64,000 nt of DNA, from assembly GCF_024400215.1 (NCBI RefSeq), contig NZ_CP053748.1:3658001-3722000 (forward strand), read 5' to 3'. The position numbers and the translations under genes are program-made. The notes under the pieces are model-generated. The model searched no databases, had not been told where the DNA came from, and saw only the letters and a list, made by a program, of their open reading frames with translations. The stretch's first letter is position 1. Each line of letters begins with the position of its first letter. Of this stretch, positions 17,489 to 27,116 are shown piece after piece. This stretch comes from Massilia sp. erpn (GTDB taxonomy: Bacteria; Pseudomonadota; Gammaproteobacteria; Burkholderiales; Burkholderiaceae_D).

Positions 17489-18646
17489 TCATCCTATGCT
17501 GCGCAAGCCTTCGACGATATTCACGCGGGTGGCGCGCAGGGTGGGCGCAATGCCCGCCACCAGGCCCACCGCCATGGCCGACAGCAGCTGCAGCGCCACC
17601 GTCAGCGGCGACACCTGGAATACCGGGAACATGGTGCCCATGGCGGCGGCAAAGGCCGCGGCGACGGGGAACAGCAGCAGGATGCCGAGCGCCGCTCCGG
17701 CCAGCGCGAGCAGCATCGACTCGCCGAAAATCAGGACGGCCAGATAGCCGGGGCCGAAGCCCAGCACCTTGAGCGTGGCGTATTCGGCCAGCCGTTCGCG
17801 CGCGCTCATCGCCATGGTGTTGGCCATCACCGCCATGATGATGACGATCACCACGAAGGACACCACGCGGATCGCTACCACGATCGCTTCCGACATGGAG
17901 ACGAAGCCGAGCTGGAAGGCCTTCTCGGTTTCCGTCAGCGTTTCGGCCAGCGAGTTGCGAAACTGGGCGTCGATGGCGCCGGAGATGGCCGCCGCGTCCT
18001 CGGCATGGGCGATCTGCACCACGTAGACGCCGACCTGGTTGGCGCGGCGCGGAATGCTGCGTTTCACCACCTCGTTGATGTAATCCCAGTGGAAGAACAT
18101 GGTGGCGGTATTGGTCGTGCTTTGCCGCCCGTCGTAAATGCCGCGCACCACGAATTCCCATTGACCGGGGAAGATGGTGCCGCGCAGCGGAATGATGTCG
18201 CCCACCTTGAAACCGTATTGCATGGCCAGCTTGCGGCCGACGATAGCGCCCTTGCGGTCGCGCAGGAAGGCGCTGCGCTCGGCTTCCGGCAGCAGGTAGT
18301 CGGGATAGATGTCCAGATAGCTCTTGCCGGAAATGGCGAACTGGGCGAAGAAGTTTTTTGGGTCTTGATAGATGCCGCCGAACCAGTTGGCGTAGCCGAC
18401 GCCGGACACGCCATCCACGGCGCGCACGCGCTCCTGATAGGACAGCGGCAGCGGAAACACCAGCGAGGTGGCGTTGCGCGTCACCAGCGTGGTGGCCGAA
18501 GCGCCTTCCGCGCCGGAGTACCAGGCGTCGACCACGGTCTGCAGCAGGCCGAAGGACAGCGTGGCGACCACCAGCCCGAGTACCGTCAGCGCCGTGCGCA
18601 GCTTGTGGCGCAAGGCGTTGCGGGAGATGAGGCGGAGCAGGTACAT
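17489..18646 (-). CDS. ABC transporter permease (MacB/FtsX-like), first copy
   Basis: A 385-residue permease with the same four-helix FtsX topology as its neighbour: N-terminal helix at about 18-38, periplasmic domain to about 255, and C-terminal helices with the loop MSARERLAEYATLKVLGFGPGYLAVLIFGES. It lies 18 bp after the ATPase gene. Sequence similarity to the next permease is modest, so they are likely distinct halves of a heterodimeric exporter. The substrate is unknown. Confidence 0.88.
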   Translation of the reverse strand: MYLLRLISRNALRHKLRTALTVLGLVVATLSFGLLQTVVDAWYSGAEGASATTLVTRNATSLVFPLPLSYQERVRAVDGVSGVGYANWFGGIYQDPKNFFAQFAISGKSYLDIYPDYLLPEAERSAFLRDRKGAIVGRKLAMQYGFKVGDIIPLRGTIFPGQWEFVVRGIYDGRQSTTNTATMFFHWDYINEVVKRSIPRRANQVGVYVVQIAHAEDAAAISGAIDAQFRNSLAETLTETEKAFQLGFVSMSEAIVVAIRVVSFVVIVIIMAVMANTMAMSARERLAEYATLKVLGFGPGYLAVLIFGESMLLALAGAALGILLLFPVAAAFAAAMGTMFPVFQVSPLTVALQLLSAMAVGLVAGIAPTLRATRVNIVEGLRSIG

Positions 18647-18664
18647 GGCGGCGCAGGCGCGGCT

Positions 18665-19360
18665 TCAAGCCGGCGCGGCCTCCCGTGTCAGCTCGCCCTT
18701 TTCCAGATGTACCAGGGTGCGCGCCTGCTGGGCCGCGTGGGCGTCGTGCGTGACCATGATGATGGTCTTGCCCAGCTCGCGGTTCAGGCGGTTCAGCAGG
18801 GCCAGCACCTCGCCGGCCGAGTGACGGTCCAGATCCCCGGTCGGCTCGTCGGCCACCAGCAGGGTGGGATCGGTGACGATGGCGCGCGCAATGGCTACGC
18901 GCTGCTGCTGGCCGCCGGACAGCTCGTTTGGCACATGGTCCATGCGGTCGGACAGGCCGACCATGGCCAGCGTCATCTCCACCCGTTCGCGCCGTTCGCG
19001 GCGCGAGAGCGGCGTCAATAGCAGCGGCAGCTCCACGTTCTCGAAAGCCGACAGCACCGGCATCAGGTTATAGAACTGGAAGATGAAGCCCACATTGGCG
19101 GCGCGCCAGGCGGCCAGCGCGCTTTCGGACATGCCGGCGATATCCAGGCCGTTTACGCGCAGCAGACCGCTGTCCGGCTTGTCGATGCCGGCGATCAGGT
19201 TGAGCAGGGTGCTCTTGCCCGAGCCGGATGGCCCCATCAGGGCCGTGAAATCGCCGGCCTGGATATCCAGCGTGATATCGGTCAGTACCTGCACCACCTG
19301 GTCGCCGCGGCGGTAGGACTTCACCAGATGCTCGATCTGCACCAGCGGCGGCGTGCTCAT
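18665..19360 (-). CDS. ABC transporter ATP-binding protein (MacB/LolD-like)
   Basis: A 231-residue ATPase of the LolD/MacB class. Walker [10 protein letters not shown] near residue 42, signature [15 protein letters not shown], Walker [13 protein letters not shown] and the H-loop VTHDA are intact. The insert [24 protein letters not shown] is typical of this class. The start ATG (19360) overlaps the adaptor stop by four bases, so it is coupled to the adaptor gene. It should power the two FtsX-type permeases that follow. Confidence 0.93.
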   Translation of the reverse strand: MSTPPLVQIEHLVKSYRRGDQVVQVLTDITLDIQAGDFTALMGPSGSGKSTLLNLIAGIDKPDSGLLRVNGLDIAGMSESALAAWRAANVGFIFQFYNLMPVLSAFENVELPLLLTPLSRRERRERVEMTLAMVGLSDRMDHVPNELSGGQQQRVAIARAIVTDPTLLVADEPTGDLDRHSAGEVLALLNRLNRELGKTIIMVTHDAHAAQQARTLVHLEKGELTREAAPA

Positions 19361-20583
19361 TTTTTGACTACGGCCACGGCCTGGCCATCCTTCAGTTTCT
19401 CGTCCGGCTTGAGCACGACCTTGTCGCCCGGCTTGACGCCGCCGACCTGCACCAGTTCCCCCACCTTGCGGCCCGCTGTCACCACGGTCTGGCGCGCCTT
19501 CTCGCCGGCCACCACGAAGACCACGTCCTTGCCATCGCGCTTGACGATGGCGGCCGGCTGCACGGCGGTCAGCGCCTGGCGGTCTTCCGGCGGCACCGCT
19601 TTCGAGAGGAAGGCCACCTTGGCGCTCATATCCGGCAGCACGCGCGAATCGTGTTCCAGGAAGCGCACCTTCACCAGCAGGGTGGCCTTGCTGCGGTCCA
19701 CGGTCGGCACCATGCGCGACACCACACCCGCCAGGCGCAGGTCGGGGAAGGCGTCGAGCTGGATTTCGGCCGGCTGATCCACCTTGATGCGCGCCAGGCT
19801 CGATTCCGACACATCGGCCTCCACCTCCAGCGTGTCCATATCGGCGATGGTGACGACCGCGCCCTTGCTGTCGGCGGCGGAAGAGAAGGGGGTGATGTTG
19901 TCGCCCACATTGGCGTTCTTGGTCAGCACCACGCCGTTGAAGGGGGCGCGGATCAGGGTCTGGTCCACCGCCACTTGCGCGGCGCGGGCATTGGCCTGGG
20001 CTGCCGCGATGCCGGCGCGCTGGGCGGCGATGGCGGCCTTGGCCTTGTTGTAGCGGGCCTGGGCCGCGTCGTAGCTGGCGGCGGCGATGAATTTCTGGTT
20101 CAGGAGTTCGCCGGCGCGCTGGAAGGCGTTCTGCGCATCCTGCAGCTCGGCCTGGCCCTGTTCCAGGTTGGCCACTGCCAGCTTCACATTGGCCTGGGCC
20201 TGGCCCAAGGTGGCGCTGACGTCGCGGCTTTCCAGGCGCGCCACCACCTCGTCCTTCAACACACGGCTGCCTTCGAGCACGCCCAGCCACTCCAGCCGCC
20301 CGGTGGCCTTGGACGAGAGCGCGGCCTTGCGCTGGGCCACTACATAGCCGGTGGCATTCAATACAGTGTAGTTCTGCGAGGGGTAGGCCTGGGCCACGCT
20401 GACGGTGTCCACATTGACCTTGCCGCCGCCCGAACGCAGGAGGAAGGCGCCGGCGGCCGCCAGGGCCAGCACGATCAGGCCATTGCGCAGCCAGCGCCGG
20501 CGCCGCGAGCGCTGGCCCGGCAACTGGGTATTCGCACTGCGTTCTATCTTCAGCTTCGAAAGGTCGGGAGCCGTCACACGCAC
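19357..20583 (-). CDS. periplasmic adaptor (membrane fusion) protein of ABC exporter
   Basis: A 408-residue HlyD/MacA-type adaptor. One N-terminal membrane helix (about residues 30-48) anchors it; a lipoyl/barrel-sandwich domain (GYVVAQRKAALSSKATGRLEWLGVLEGSRV, about 75-110), an alpha-helical hairpin (about 115-200) and a beta-barrel domain follow. It would link the inner-membrane exporter to an outer-membrane channel. It is the first gene of the operon adaptor-ATPase-permease-permease; no TolC-like gene is nearby, so the channel is supplied elsewhere. Confidence 0.9.
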   Translation of the reverse strand: MRVTAPDLSKLKIERSANTQLPGQRSRRRRWLRNGLIVLALAAAGAFLLRSGGGKVNVDTVSVAQAYPSQNYTVLNATGYVVAQRKAALSSKATGRLEWLGVLEGSRVLKDEVVARLESRDVSATLGQAQANVKLAVANLEQGQAELQDAQNAFQRAGELLNQKFIAAASYDAAQARYNKAKAAIAAQRAGIAAAQANARAAQVAVDQTLIRAPFNGVVLTKNANVGDNITPFSSAADSKGAVVTIADMDTLEVEADVSESSLARIKVDQPAEIQLDAFPDLRLAGVVSRMVPTVDRSKATLLVKVRFLEHDSRVLPDMSAKVAFLSKAVPPEDRQALTAVQPAAIVKRDGKDVVFVVAGEKARQTVVTAGRKVGELVQVGGVKPGDKVVLKPDEKLKDGQAVAVVKK

Positions 20584-20647
20584 ACCTCAGCCGTCAGTGA
20601 ATATGCTGGAAATATTCCACTACATTGCTGCGGCTGGCAAGCTTTTC

Positions 20648-23600
20648 CTATGCAGACAGCAGGGGCAGGCGCAGCTCGAACATGCTGCCCTGGGCCAGTC
20701 CAGCGCTACGGGCCTCGATGCTGCCGCCATGCAGCTCGACGAAGCTGTGCACGATGGCCAGGCCCAGTCCCAGGCCGCCGCGCGAGCGGTCCAGCGCCTG
20801 GCGTTCCTGTACGAATTTGCCGAACAGGCGGGACAGCATATCCGGCGCGATGCCGATGCCGTTATCGCTGATGCGCACCACGGCCCAACCCTGTTCTGCC
20901 ACGGCGCACACCTCGATGCGGCCGCCGTTATTGGTGTACTTGACGGCGTTGGTCAGCAGATTGGTAAACACCTGGGTCAGGCGCAGCGGATCGGCGTGCA
21001 CTGCCAGGCCGCGCGGCGGTACATTCAGCACCAGCTGGTGGCGCCGCTCCTGCACCAGGGCCGCCACCGTTTCCAGCGTCCGCGCGATCAGGGCGGACAA
21101 CTCGCAGCGTTCGCAGCGCAGCTCGATCTTGCCCTGGGTGATGCGGGCCACGTCGAGCAGATCGTCCACCAGCCCCACCAGATGCTGGGACTGGCGCTCG
21201 ATCACGGCCAGCTCCTTCTCGATATTCGCCACACCCTTCAGCCGCATCAGCTGCGTGGCGCTGAGGATGGGCGAGAGCGGGTTGCGCAGCTCATGGCTGA
21301 GCATGGCCAGGAATTCATCCTTGGCGCGGCTGGCGATTTCCGCTTCGCGCCGCGCTTGTGCCAGGCGTTCGGCCTCGGCGCGTTCGCCGGCGCGCTGGCG
21401 ACCGCGCAGCAGCTGGGACTCCACCCGCGTCAGCAGCTCGCGCGCGCTGAAGGGCTTGACCAGGTAGTCGTCGGCCCCGGCATTCATGCCCTCGATGCGC
21501 GCCTCTTCGCCGGCGCGGGCCGAGAGCAGCATCAGCGGAATGTCCTGCAAGGCCTGGTCGGCGCGCAGGGACTGGATCAGGCCAAAGCCGTCCAGCTGCG
21601 GCATCATCACATCGCTCAGGATCAGGTCGGGACGCTGGCTGCGCGCCGCCGCCAGCGCCTCCAGGCCATTGGCCACGCTGTGCACCTGCCAGTGCGGGCG
21701 CAGCAGGCGCGCCACATAGCCGCGCATATCGGCGTTGTCGTCGGCGATCAGGATGCGCGCCGTGCCTGCTGGCGCCGGGAAGAGGGCCGGTGCGCTGTCG
21801 GCGGCCGCTTCGCCGCCGTTTGCCGGACCGGCGGCTGGCGCCTCGTCTTCGCCGGGCAGCCAGCGCCGCGCTTCGGCGGTATAGGCTTCCAGCGCGCGGC
21901 TGGGCGCATGCTGGGCCGCATCTTCGTCCACCAACTGGTCGTCGGGCAGATGGGCGCGGCCCAGGGGCAGGGCAATGGTGAAGCAGCTGCCGTGATCCGG
22001 TGTACTCTCCACGGCGATGCGGCCCTGGTGCAGCTCGACCAGGTCGCGCACCAGGGCCAGGCCGATGCCGGATCCTTCGAAGGTGCGGGCACGCGCGCCT
22101 TCGACGCGGTGGAAGCGTTCGAACAGGCGTTCCTGTTGCGGCCCGTCGATGCCGACGCCGGTATCGCGGATGCGCAGCACGGCTTCCTGGCCGCGCTGCA
22201 CCAGGTCGACCGTGACGCTGCCGTCGAAAGTGAACTTGAAGGCGTTCGACAGCAGGTTGAGCACGATTTTTTCCCACATCGCCACATCGACCCAGGTCTC
22301 GGCCTGCAGCGTTTCGCAGCGCACGTGCAGGGCCAGGCCGGCGCCCTCCATGATGGAGCGGAAGCCGCTGGCCAGATCGCGCGTCAGCGCGCACAGGTCA
22401 ACGCGGCGGTAGCTGGCCTGCATGCGCCCGGCCTGCACGCGCGAGAAGTCGAGCAGGGTGTTCACCAGCTTTTGCAGGCGCAGGGCGTTGCGCTGCGCCA
22501 GTTCGAGCCGGGCGCGCTGCGGCGGCGCCAGGCGCTGGACGGGATCGGCCAGCGCATCTTCGATGGGTGCCAGCATCAGGGTCAGCGGGGTGCGGAATTC
22601 ATGGCTGATATTGCTGAAGAAGGCGGTCTTGGCGCGGTCCAGCTCCGCCAGCGCTTCGGCGCGGCGCTGGCGTTCCTCGTCGGCCATGGCTTTCTGCACG
22701 GCGGCGGCGACCTGGCCTGTGACCAGTTCGAAAAAGCTGCGGTAGGCGCCGTCCAGCGGCCGCGCCGGACTGACGCCGGCCACCAGCATGCCGATCGGCC
22801 GCTCATAGCCGGGCATGGACAGGGGCAGGGCCAGGCACTGGTGCACGCGCTGGCCGGCCAGGCCGAGCGGCAGGCCGGGCAGGGCGTCGATGGCCAGTGC
22901 CACTGTGGCGCCTTGTTGGTAGACCTGGGTGAAAGGCCAGGGGCAGCCGGCATGTGGCCGCCGGCCCGCCTCCAGTTCCACCAGGGGCGGCGCCAGCTCG
23001 CTTCCGCCTTCAACATGGACCGCCTGCGCCAGGCGGGCGCTGCCGGTGGCCGGATCGAACAGGTAGAGCAGGGCAAAGGGAATCTCGGCTGGATTTTCAC
23101 CGAGCACGGCCGCCGCCGCGGCGCAGGCGGACACGACATTGTCCTGGCGCAGCGTGGTGGCGGCCAGGTCGGACAGCGTGGTCAGGCGGCGCGTATGCAG
23201 ATTGGCTGTGGTGACGTCGACGCAGGGACAGAACAGGCCGCCGACCGCACCGCCCTCGTCCACGATGGGGCTGTAGGTGAAGGCATACCAGGTCTCTTCG
23301 CGCCAGCCTCCGCGGCTCATGAAGAATTGCGCCTTTTCCACCATGCAGGCTTCGCCATGCTGGAACACGCGGTCGGCCAGCGGCCCGCAATAGTCCCACA
23401 GCTCGGACCAGACCTCGCGCGCCGGCCGGCCCAGCGCGCGCGGATGCTTGGCCAGGCTGAGCACGTCGATATAGGCATCGTTGTAGAGAAAGGTGATGTC
23501 CGGCCCCCAGCCGATCCACATCGGCTGGGTGGAATTGAGTATCAGGTTGATCGCGGTGCGCAGGCTTTGTGGCCACTGGCGCAGATCGCCCAGCGGCGTG

Positions 23601-23755
23601 GCCTGCCAGTCATGGGCGGCGATCAAGGCGCCCATCTCGCCGGGCACCCGGAGGAAGTGCAGGTCGGCACGGTGGTCCGGTTCTGCCAGCATACTGATGG
23701 TCTGTGCCAATGGGTCTCCTGCCGGGCTGGTGATGGAGCGGGGGTGCTTGTGCAC
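20648..23755 (-). CDS. hybrid sensor histidine kinase / response regulator
   Basis: A 1035-residue cytosolic-looking hybrid kinase with no transmembrane helix. Order: PAS-like domain (about 60-180), GAF-like domain (about 190-350), HisKA with phospho-acceptor H385 in SNISHEFRTPL, HATPase (about 490-600; NAFKF, DTGVGI, GSGIGLAL), receiver domain with D715 in LILSDVMMP, then a second HisKA with H821 in LAMLSHELRNPL and a second HATPase (about 930-1030; NAVKYTN, DNGIGI, GLGLGLAIV). Two complete kinase cores around one receiver is an uncommon but known layout. No response-regulator gene is adjacent. It is divergent from the Cys-containing unknown gene at 23867. Confidence 0.92.
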   Translation of the reverse strand: MHKHPRSITSPAGDPLAQTISMLAEPDHRADLHFLRVPGEMGALIAAHDWQATPLGDLRQWPQSLRTAINLILNSTQPMWIGWGPDITFLYNDAYIDVLSLAKHPRALGRPAREVWSELWDYCGPLADRVFQHGEACMVEKAQFFMSRGGWREETWYAFTYSPIVDEGGAVGGLFCPCVDVTTANLHTRRLTTLSDLAATTLRQDNVVSACAAAAAVLGENPAEIPFALLYLFDPATGSARLAQAVHVEGGSELAPPLVELEAGRRPHAGCPWPFTQVYQQGATVALAIDALPGLPLGLAGQRVHQCLALPLSMPGYERPIGMLVAGVSPARPLDGAYRSFFELVTGQVAAAVQKAMADEERQRRAEALAELDRAKTAFFSNISHEFRTPLTLMLAPIEDALADPVQRLAPPQRARLELAQRNALRLQKLVNTLLDFSRVQAGRMQASYRRVDLCALTRDLASGFRSIMEGAGLALHVRCETLQAETWVDVAMWEKIVLNLLSNAFKFTFDGSVTVDLVQRGQEAVLRIRDTGVGIDGPQQERLFERFHRVEGARARTFEGSGIGLALVRDLVELHQGRIAVESTPDHGSCFTIALPLGRAHLPDDQLVDEDAAQHAPSRALEAYTAEARRWLPGEDEAPAAGPANGGEAAADSAPALFPAPAGTARILIADDNADMRGYVARLLRPHWQVHSVANGLEALAAARSQRPDLILSDVMMPQLDGFGLIQSLRADQALQDIPLMLLSARAGEEARIEGMNAGADDYLVKPFSARELLTRVESQLLRGRQRAGERAEAERLAQARREAEIASRAKDEFLAMLSHELRNPLSPILSATQLMRLKGVANIEKELAVIERQSQHLVGLVDDLLDVARITQGKIELRCERCELSALIARTLETVAALVQERRHQLVLNVPPRGLAVHADPLRLTQVFTNLLTNAVKYTNNGGRIEVCAVAEQGWAVVRISDNGIGIAPDMLSRLFGKFVQERQALDRSRGGLGLGLAIVHSFVELHGGSIEARSAGLAQGSMFELRLPLLSA

Positions 23756-23866
23756 TTTACGTCAGGCTGTTGCGCAGCACAATATGCACACGCTAAATTG
23801 CCACGGCCTGGTTTGACAGCAGCCGGCCGCCACCGCATACTCGAACGCATCCGCCGGAGTTCTTCC

Positions 23867-24304
23867 ATGTCTGAAGCCAATCCGCTCAATTCGCATAACT
23901 TGCACAGCGCCCAGCCGCCGCTGCGCAAGGAGTGCCCGCCTGGCGCTTGCGATTGCGAGCGCGAACGGCTGCTGGCCGATCCCCAGGCTGACCAGCGCGT
24001 GCTGCGCTTGACCAAGGAAGAGGAAAAGCGCCTGATCGAGCGCATCGAAGCGATCGCCAGTCATGCCGAACTGATGCGCGTAGGCCGGCGCCTGCAGGAA
24101 CAGCTCGGCGTGTCCCTGAGCATCGCGCCCGGCACCAACGAGGTGCGCACCATGCGCGGCTTTGTGATCCAGCTGGGCCAGCGTCCCGGCCTGTGCCGCA
24201 AGACGCGCCAGGCGGTGCCGGCCGCCGTGCGGCGCTGCCTGGAACGCCATCCTGAAATCGCCTTCGCCATCCTCAACGCCAACGACTTGCTCGGCGCAAG
24301 TTAA
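23867..24304 (+). CDS. hypothetical protein with Cys cluster
   Basis: A 145-residue soluble protein of unknown function. The N-terminal region has a compact cluster CPPGACDC at about residues 24-31, then a charged helical stretch (RLTKEEEKRLIERIEAI) and a conserved-looking C-terminal domain (GTNEVRTMRGFVIQLGQRPGLCRKTRQAVPAAVRRCLERHPEIAFAILNANDLL). The Cys residues could bind a metal. It is divergent from the hybrid kinase with an 111-bp gap. Codon usage matches the neighbours. Only the downstream part of a long open frame is counted, from the ATG at 23867; the upstream part is antisense to the kinase. Confidence 0.7.
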   Translation: MSEANPLNSHNLHSAQPPLRKECPPGACDCERERLLADPQADQRVLRLTKEEEKRLIERIEAIASHAELMRVGRRLQEQLGVSLSIAPGTNEVRTMRGFVIQLGQRPGLCRKTRQAVPAAVRRCLERHPEIAFAILNANDLLGAS

Positions 24305-24387
24305 GCGTTTCCCAAAGGCATGCCGGCGCAGCAGGCCATGCTGCGTTGCGGTACAATCCTGCCTTTGATTTCAGGCCGTTTCCCCTC

Positions 24388-25149
24388 ATGACTATCCCAG
24401 CGCCCATCCTGCAAGCCCTTGACCGTGCCCATCCCTCGTGGCGGCCGGTCTTGCTGCAGGGGCTGGAAGCGATGGCGGCTGCCAATCCCGCCTATCTGCC
24501 CGCGCTGGCGGCGGATGACTACCTGCCCACCGAGATGCGTCTGTTCGCCGCCTTCGCCCTGCCCATGGCGCAGGTGCGCTATGTGCTGGTGGGCGAGGGG
24601 CCGTATCCGCGTGCCGAGAGCGCAACCGGGGTCTGCTTCATGGATGGAGCGGTGCGTGGCCTGTGGTCGGAGGAGGCGGATGGCGGCCTGTCGAAGCCGG
24701 TCAACAAGGCCACTTCGCTGCGCAATTTCATGAAGATGCTGCTGGTGGCCGACGGCCAGCTGGCGCAGGACAATACCGCCGGCGCCGCTCTGGCCGCCGT
24801 GGCCAGCCGGGCCCGTGCCGGCGGCGCCATCGCCACCTTGGCCGAGATGCAGACGCGGCTGATGGAACAGGGTTTCCTGCTGCTCAACGCTTCCCTGGTA
24901 TTCCGCGCCCACGTGGCGCCGGCCATCGATGCGCGCGCCTGGCTGCCTTTCTTCGAGACGGTGGTCGCCGCGCTGGCGCCGCAGGCGCCCAAGCTGGTGC
25001 TGTGGGGCAAGATCGCTGAACAGCTGAATAAGTTGCCCGTGGTTAAGAATATGCCGCAGATTGTCGCGGAACACCCGTATAACCTGTCGTTTATTGCGAA
25101 TAAGGAAATGCACGCCCTGTTCGGGCCGATGAATCTGCTGAAGCCCTGA
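24388..25149 (+). CDS. uracil-DNA glycosylase homologue with altered active site
   Basis: A 253-residue protein that follows family-1 uracil-DNA glycosylase (Ung) along its length: YVLVGEGPYPRAESATGVCF near residue 65 matches the water-activating region GQDPYH, TSLRNFMKMLL matches the SLxNI segment, GFLLLNASLVFRA matches LLLNTVLTVRA, LVLWGKIAEQL matches LLWGxxAQ, and HPYNLS (229-234) matches HPSPLS with its His kept. The catalytic Asp of GQDPYH is Gly here (G71), Gln is Glu and His is Pro, so normal uracil excision is doubtful. A 5' extension from TTG 24346 is possible but ATG 24388 is preferred. Confidence 0.78.
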   Translation: MTIPAPILQALDRAHPSWRPVLLQGLEAMAAANPAYLPALAADDYLPTEMRLFAAFALPMAQVRYVLVGEGPYPRAESATGVCFMDGAVRGLWSEEADGGLSKPVNKATSLRNFMKMLLVADGQLAQDNTAGAALAAVASRARAGGAIATLAEMQTRLMEQGFLLLNASLVFRAHVAPAIDARAWLPFFETVVAALAPQAPKLVLWGKIAEQLNKLPVVKNMPQIVAEHPYNLSFIANKEMHALFGPMNLLKP

Positions 25150-25226
25150 AATAATGGGCGGCGGGGACACAAGCAGATCCCCGCAGGCGGTTTTGGGGGC
25201 GCCTGACAAAGATAGCCAAGTTTGAT

Positions 25227-25251
25227 ATACTTGACTAAATCGTTCAACTAA
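25227..25251 (+). promoter_or_regulatory. IscR type-1-like operator before iscR
   Basis: This 25-bp site begins ATACTTGACTAAATC and ends in TTCAACTAA. Compared by eye with the E. coli IscR type-1 consensus (ATASYYGACT-RWWWY-AGTCRRSTAT), 22 of 25 positions fit; only part of the right half departs. It lies 58 bp before the iscR start, where holo-IscR would repress the operon when Fe-S clusters are plentiful. Confidence 0.7.
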
Positions 25252-25309
25252 TCGGGAAATGCGATTGGTTGTAAGCACGATATTTTAACTGAGTTGAACC
25301 GAGGTTGTG

Positions 25310-25780
25310 ATGCGTCTGACCACCAAAGGCCGTTTTGCAGTAACCGCGATGATCGATTTGGCGATGCGCCAGGGCAAAGGCCCGGTCACGCTGTCCGGCA
25401 TCAGCCAGCGGCAGGCGATTTCGCTGTCCTATCTGGAGCAACTGTTCGGCAAGTTGCGCCGCCACGAAATCGTGGAATCGATCCGCGGTCCCGGCGGCGG
25501 CTACAGCCTGGCGCGCCGGGCGGACAAGGTGACGGTTGCCGACATCATTATCGCGGTCGATGAACCGCTTGATGCAACCCAGTGCGGCGGGAAGGAAAAC
25601 TGCCATGGCGCCGACCACGCCACCGGCGCCCGCTGCATGACCCATGAATTGTGGACCACCTTGAACGAAAAAATGGTCGATTACCTGGATTCTGTGTCGC
25701 TGCAGGATCTGGTGGACCAACAGAAGCTAAAAAATGCTGATCAAAACGTGGTCGTCATGCACCGCGCCGCGCTCGGTTAA
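25310..25780 (+). CDS. iscR: Fe-S cluster assembly regulator IscR
   Basis: A 156-residue Rrf2-family regulator. The winged HTH (MRLTTKGRFAVTAMIDLAMR; ISLSYLEQLFGKLRRHEIVESIRGPGGGYSLAR) is followed by the cluster-binding cysteines in CGGKENC and a third Cys in ARCMTHELW, the ligand set for a [2Fe-2S] cluster. It heads the isc operon and should repress it in the holo form, consistent with the type-1 site upstream. ATG 25310 is chosen (GAGG at 25301); a GTG at 25307 would add one residue. Confidence 0.95.
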   Translation: MRLTTKGRFAVTAMIDLAMRQGKGPVTLSGISQRQAISLSYLEQLFGKLRRHEIVESIRGPGGGYSLARRADKVTVADIIIAVDEPLDATQCGGKENCHGADHATGARCMTHELWTTLNEKMVDYLDSVSLQDLVDQQKLKNADQNVVVMHRAALG

Positions 25781-25810
25781 ACACACGCTGCACTAGTATT
25801 GGAGTAATTG

Positions 25811-27076
25811 ATGAACGCCCCTGAAAAGAACGTTGCCCAGGTTGCCCCGGTGGACTTCCACACGGCCCCGCACTTCCCGATCTATATGGATTATTCGGCC
25901 ACCACGCCGATCGATCCGCGCGTGGCGGACAAGATGATCCCGTATCTGCGCGAACAGTTCGGCAATGCGGCGTCGCGCAGCCATATGTATGGCTGGACGG
26001 CGGAAGCGGCGGTGGAAGAGGCGCGCGCCCAGGTGGCGGCCCTGGTGAACGCCGATCCGCGCGAAATCATCTGGACCTCCGGCGCGACCGAGAGCAACAA
26101 TCTGGCGATCAAGGGCGCCGCCCAGTTCTACAAGACCAAGGGCAAGCACATCATCACGGTGAAGACCGAGCACAAGGCCGTGCTGGACACCGTACGCGAA
26201 CTGGAACGCGTGGGCTTCGAAGCCACCTACCTCGACCCGCAGGACAATGGCCTGATCAGCGTCGAGCAGCTGCGCGCCGCCATCCGTCCCGACACCATCC
26301 TGGTCTCCGTGATGCTGGTGAATAACGAGATCGGCGTGATCCAGCCGATCGATGAAATCGGCGCCCTGTGCCGCGAAAAGAAAATCATCTTCCACTGCGA
26401 CGCCGCGCAAGCGACCGGCAAGGTGGCGATCGACCTGCAGAAAACGCCGTGCGACCTGATGACCTTCACCGCCCACAAGACCTATGGCCCGAAAGGCGTG
26501 GGCGCGCTGTACGTCTGCCGCAAGCCGCGCGTGCGCATCGAAGCGCAGATGCACGGCGGCGGCCATGAGCGCGGCCTGCGCTCGGGCACCCTGCCGACCC
26601 ACCAGATCGTGGGCATGGGCGAGGCTTTCCGCATCGCCAAGGAAGAGATGGACAGCGAAATCGCCCGCATCAAGGCGCTGCGCGACCGTCTGGCGCAAGG
26701 CCTGCAGCAGATCGAAGAGGTGTATATCAACGGCGATATGGAACACCGCGTGCCGCACAACCTGAACGTCAGCTTCAACTACGTGGAAGGCGAGTCGCTG
26801 ATCATGGCGGTGAAAGACCTGGCCGTGTCGTCCGGTTCGGCCTGTACTTCGGCCAGCCTGGAGCCGTCCTATGTGCTGCGCGCCCTGGGCCGCAGCGACG
26901 AACTGGCGCATAGCTCGATCCGCTTCACCATCGGCCGCTTCACGACCGAGAAGGATATCGACTTCGCCATCGAGCTGATGAAGTCCAAGGTGAACAAGCT
27001 GCGCGAACTGTCCCCGCTGTGGGATATGTTCAAGGAAGGGATCGACATCAACTCGATCCAGTGGGCCGCGCACTGA
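25811..27076 (+). CDS. iscS: cysteine desulfurase IscS
   Basis: A 421-residue PLP enzyme that removes sulfur from cysteine and passes it as persulfide to IscU. The PLP-binding Lys lies in [15 protein letters not shown] (about residue 223) and the active-site Cys loop is [21 protein letters not shown] (about residues 340-360). The C-terminus [21 protein letters not shown] is the IscU-docking tail of IscS. The first 20 residues are a short extension over E. coli IscS. It starts 30 bp after iscR; GGAG at 25801 serves the ATG at 25811. Confidence 0.97.
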   Translation: MNAPEKNVAQVAPVDFHTAPHFPIYMDYSATTPIDPRVADKMIPYLREQFGNAASRSHMYGWTAEAAVEEARAQVAALVNADPREIIWTSGATESNNLAIKGAAQFYKTKGKHIITVKTEHKAVLDTVRELERVGFEATYLDPQDNGLISVEQLRAAIRPDTILVSVMLVNNEIGVIQPIDEIGALCREKKIIFHCDAAQATGKVAIDLQKTPCDLMTFTAHKTYGPKGVGALYVCRKPRVRIEAQMHGGGHERGLRSGTLPTHQIVGMGEAFRIAKEEMDSEIARIKALRDRLAQGLQQIEEVYINGDMEHRVPHNLNVSFNYVEGESLIMAVKDLAVSSGSACTSASLEPSYVLRALGRSDELAHSSIRFTIGRFTTEKDIDFAIELMKSKVNKLRELSPLWDMFKEGIDINSIQWAAH

Positions 27077-27116
27077 TCGCGCCGCCGTCATACGTTGAAT
27101 TATTAGGAGCATCAAA

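Noticed and set aside
20405..24304. Plus-strand frame of 1299 codons
   Set aside because: Most of it is antisense to the adaptor and hybrid-kinase genes. Only the last 145 codons, from ATG 23867, lie free and have normal composition.
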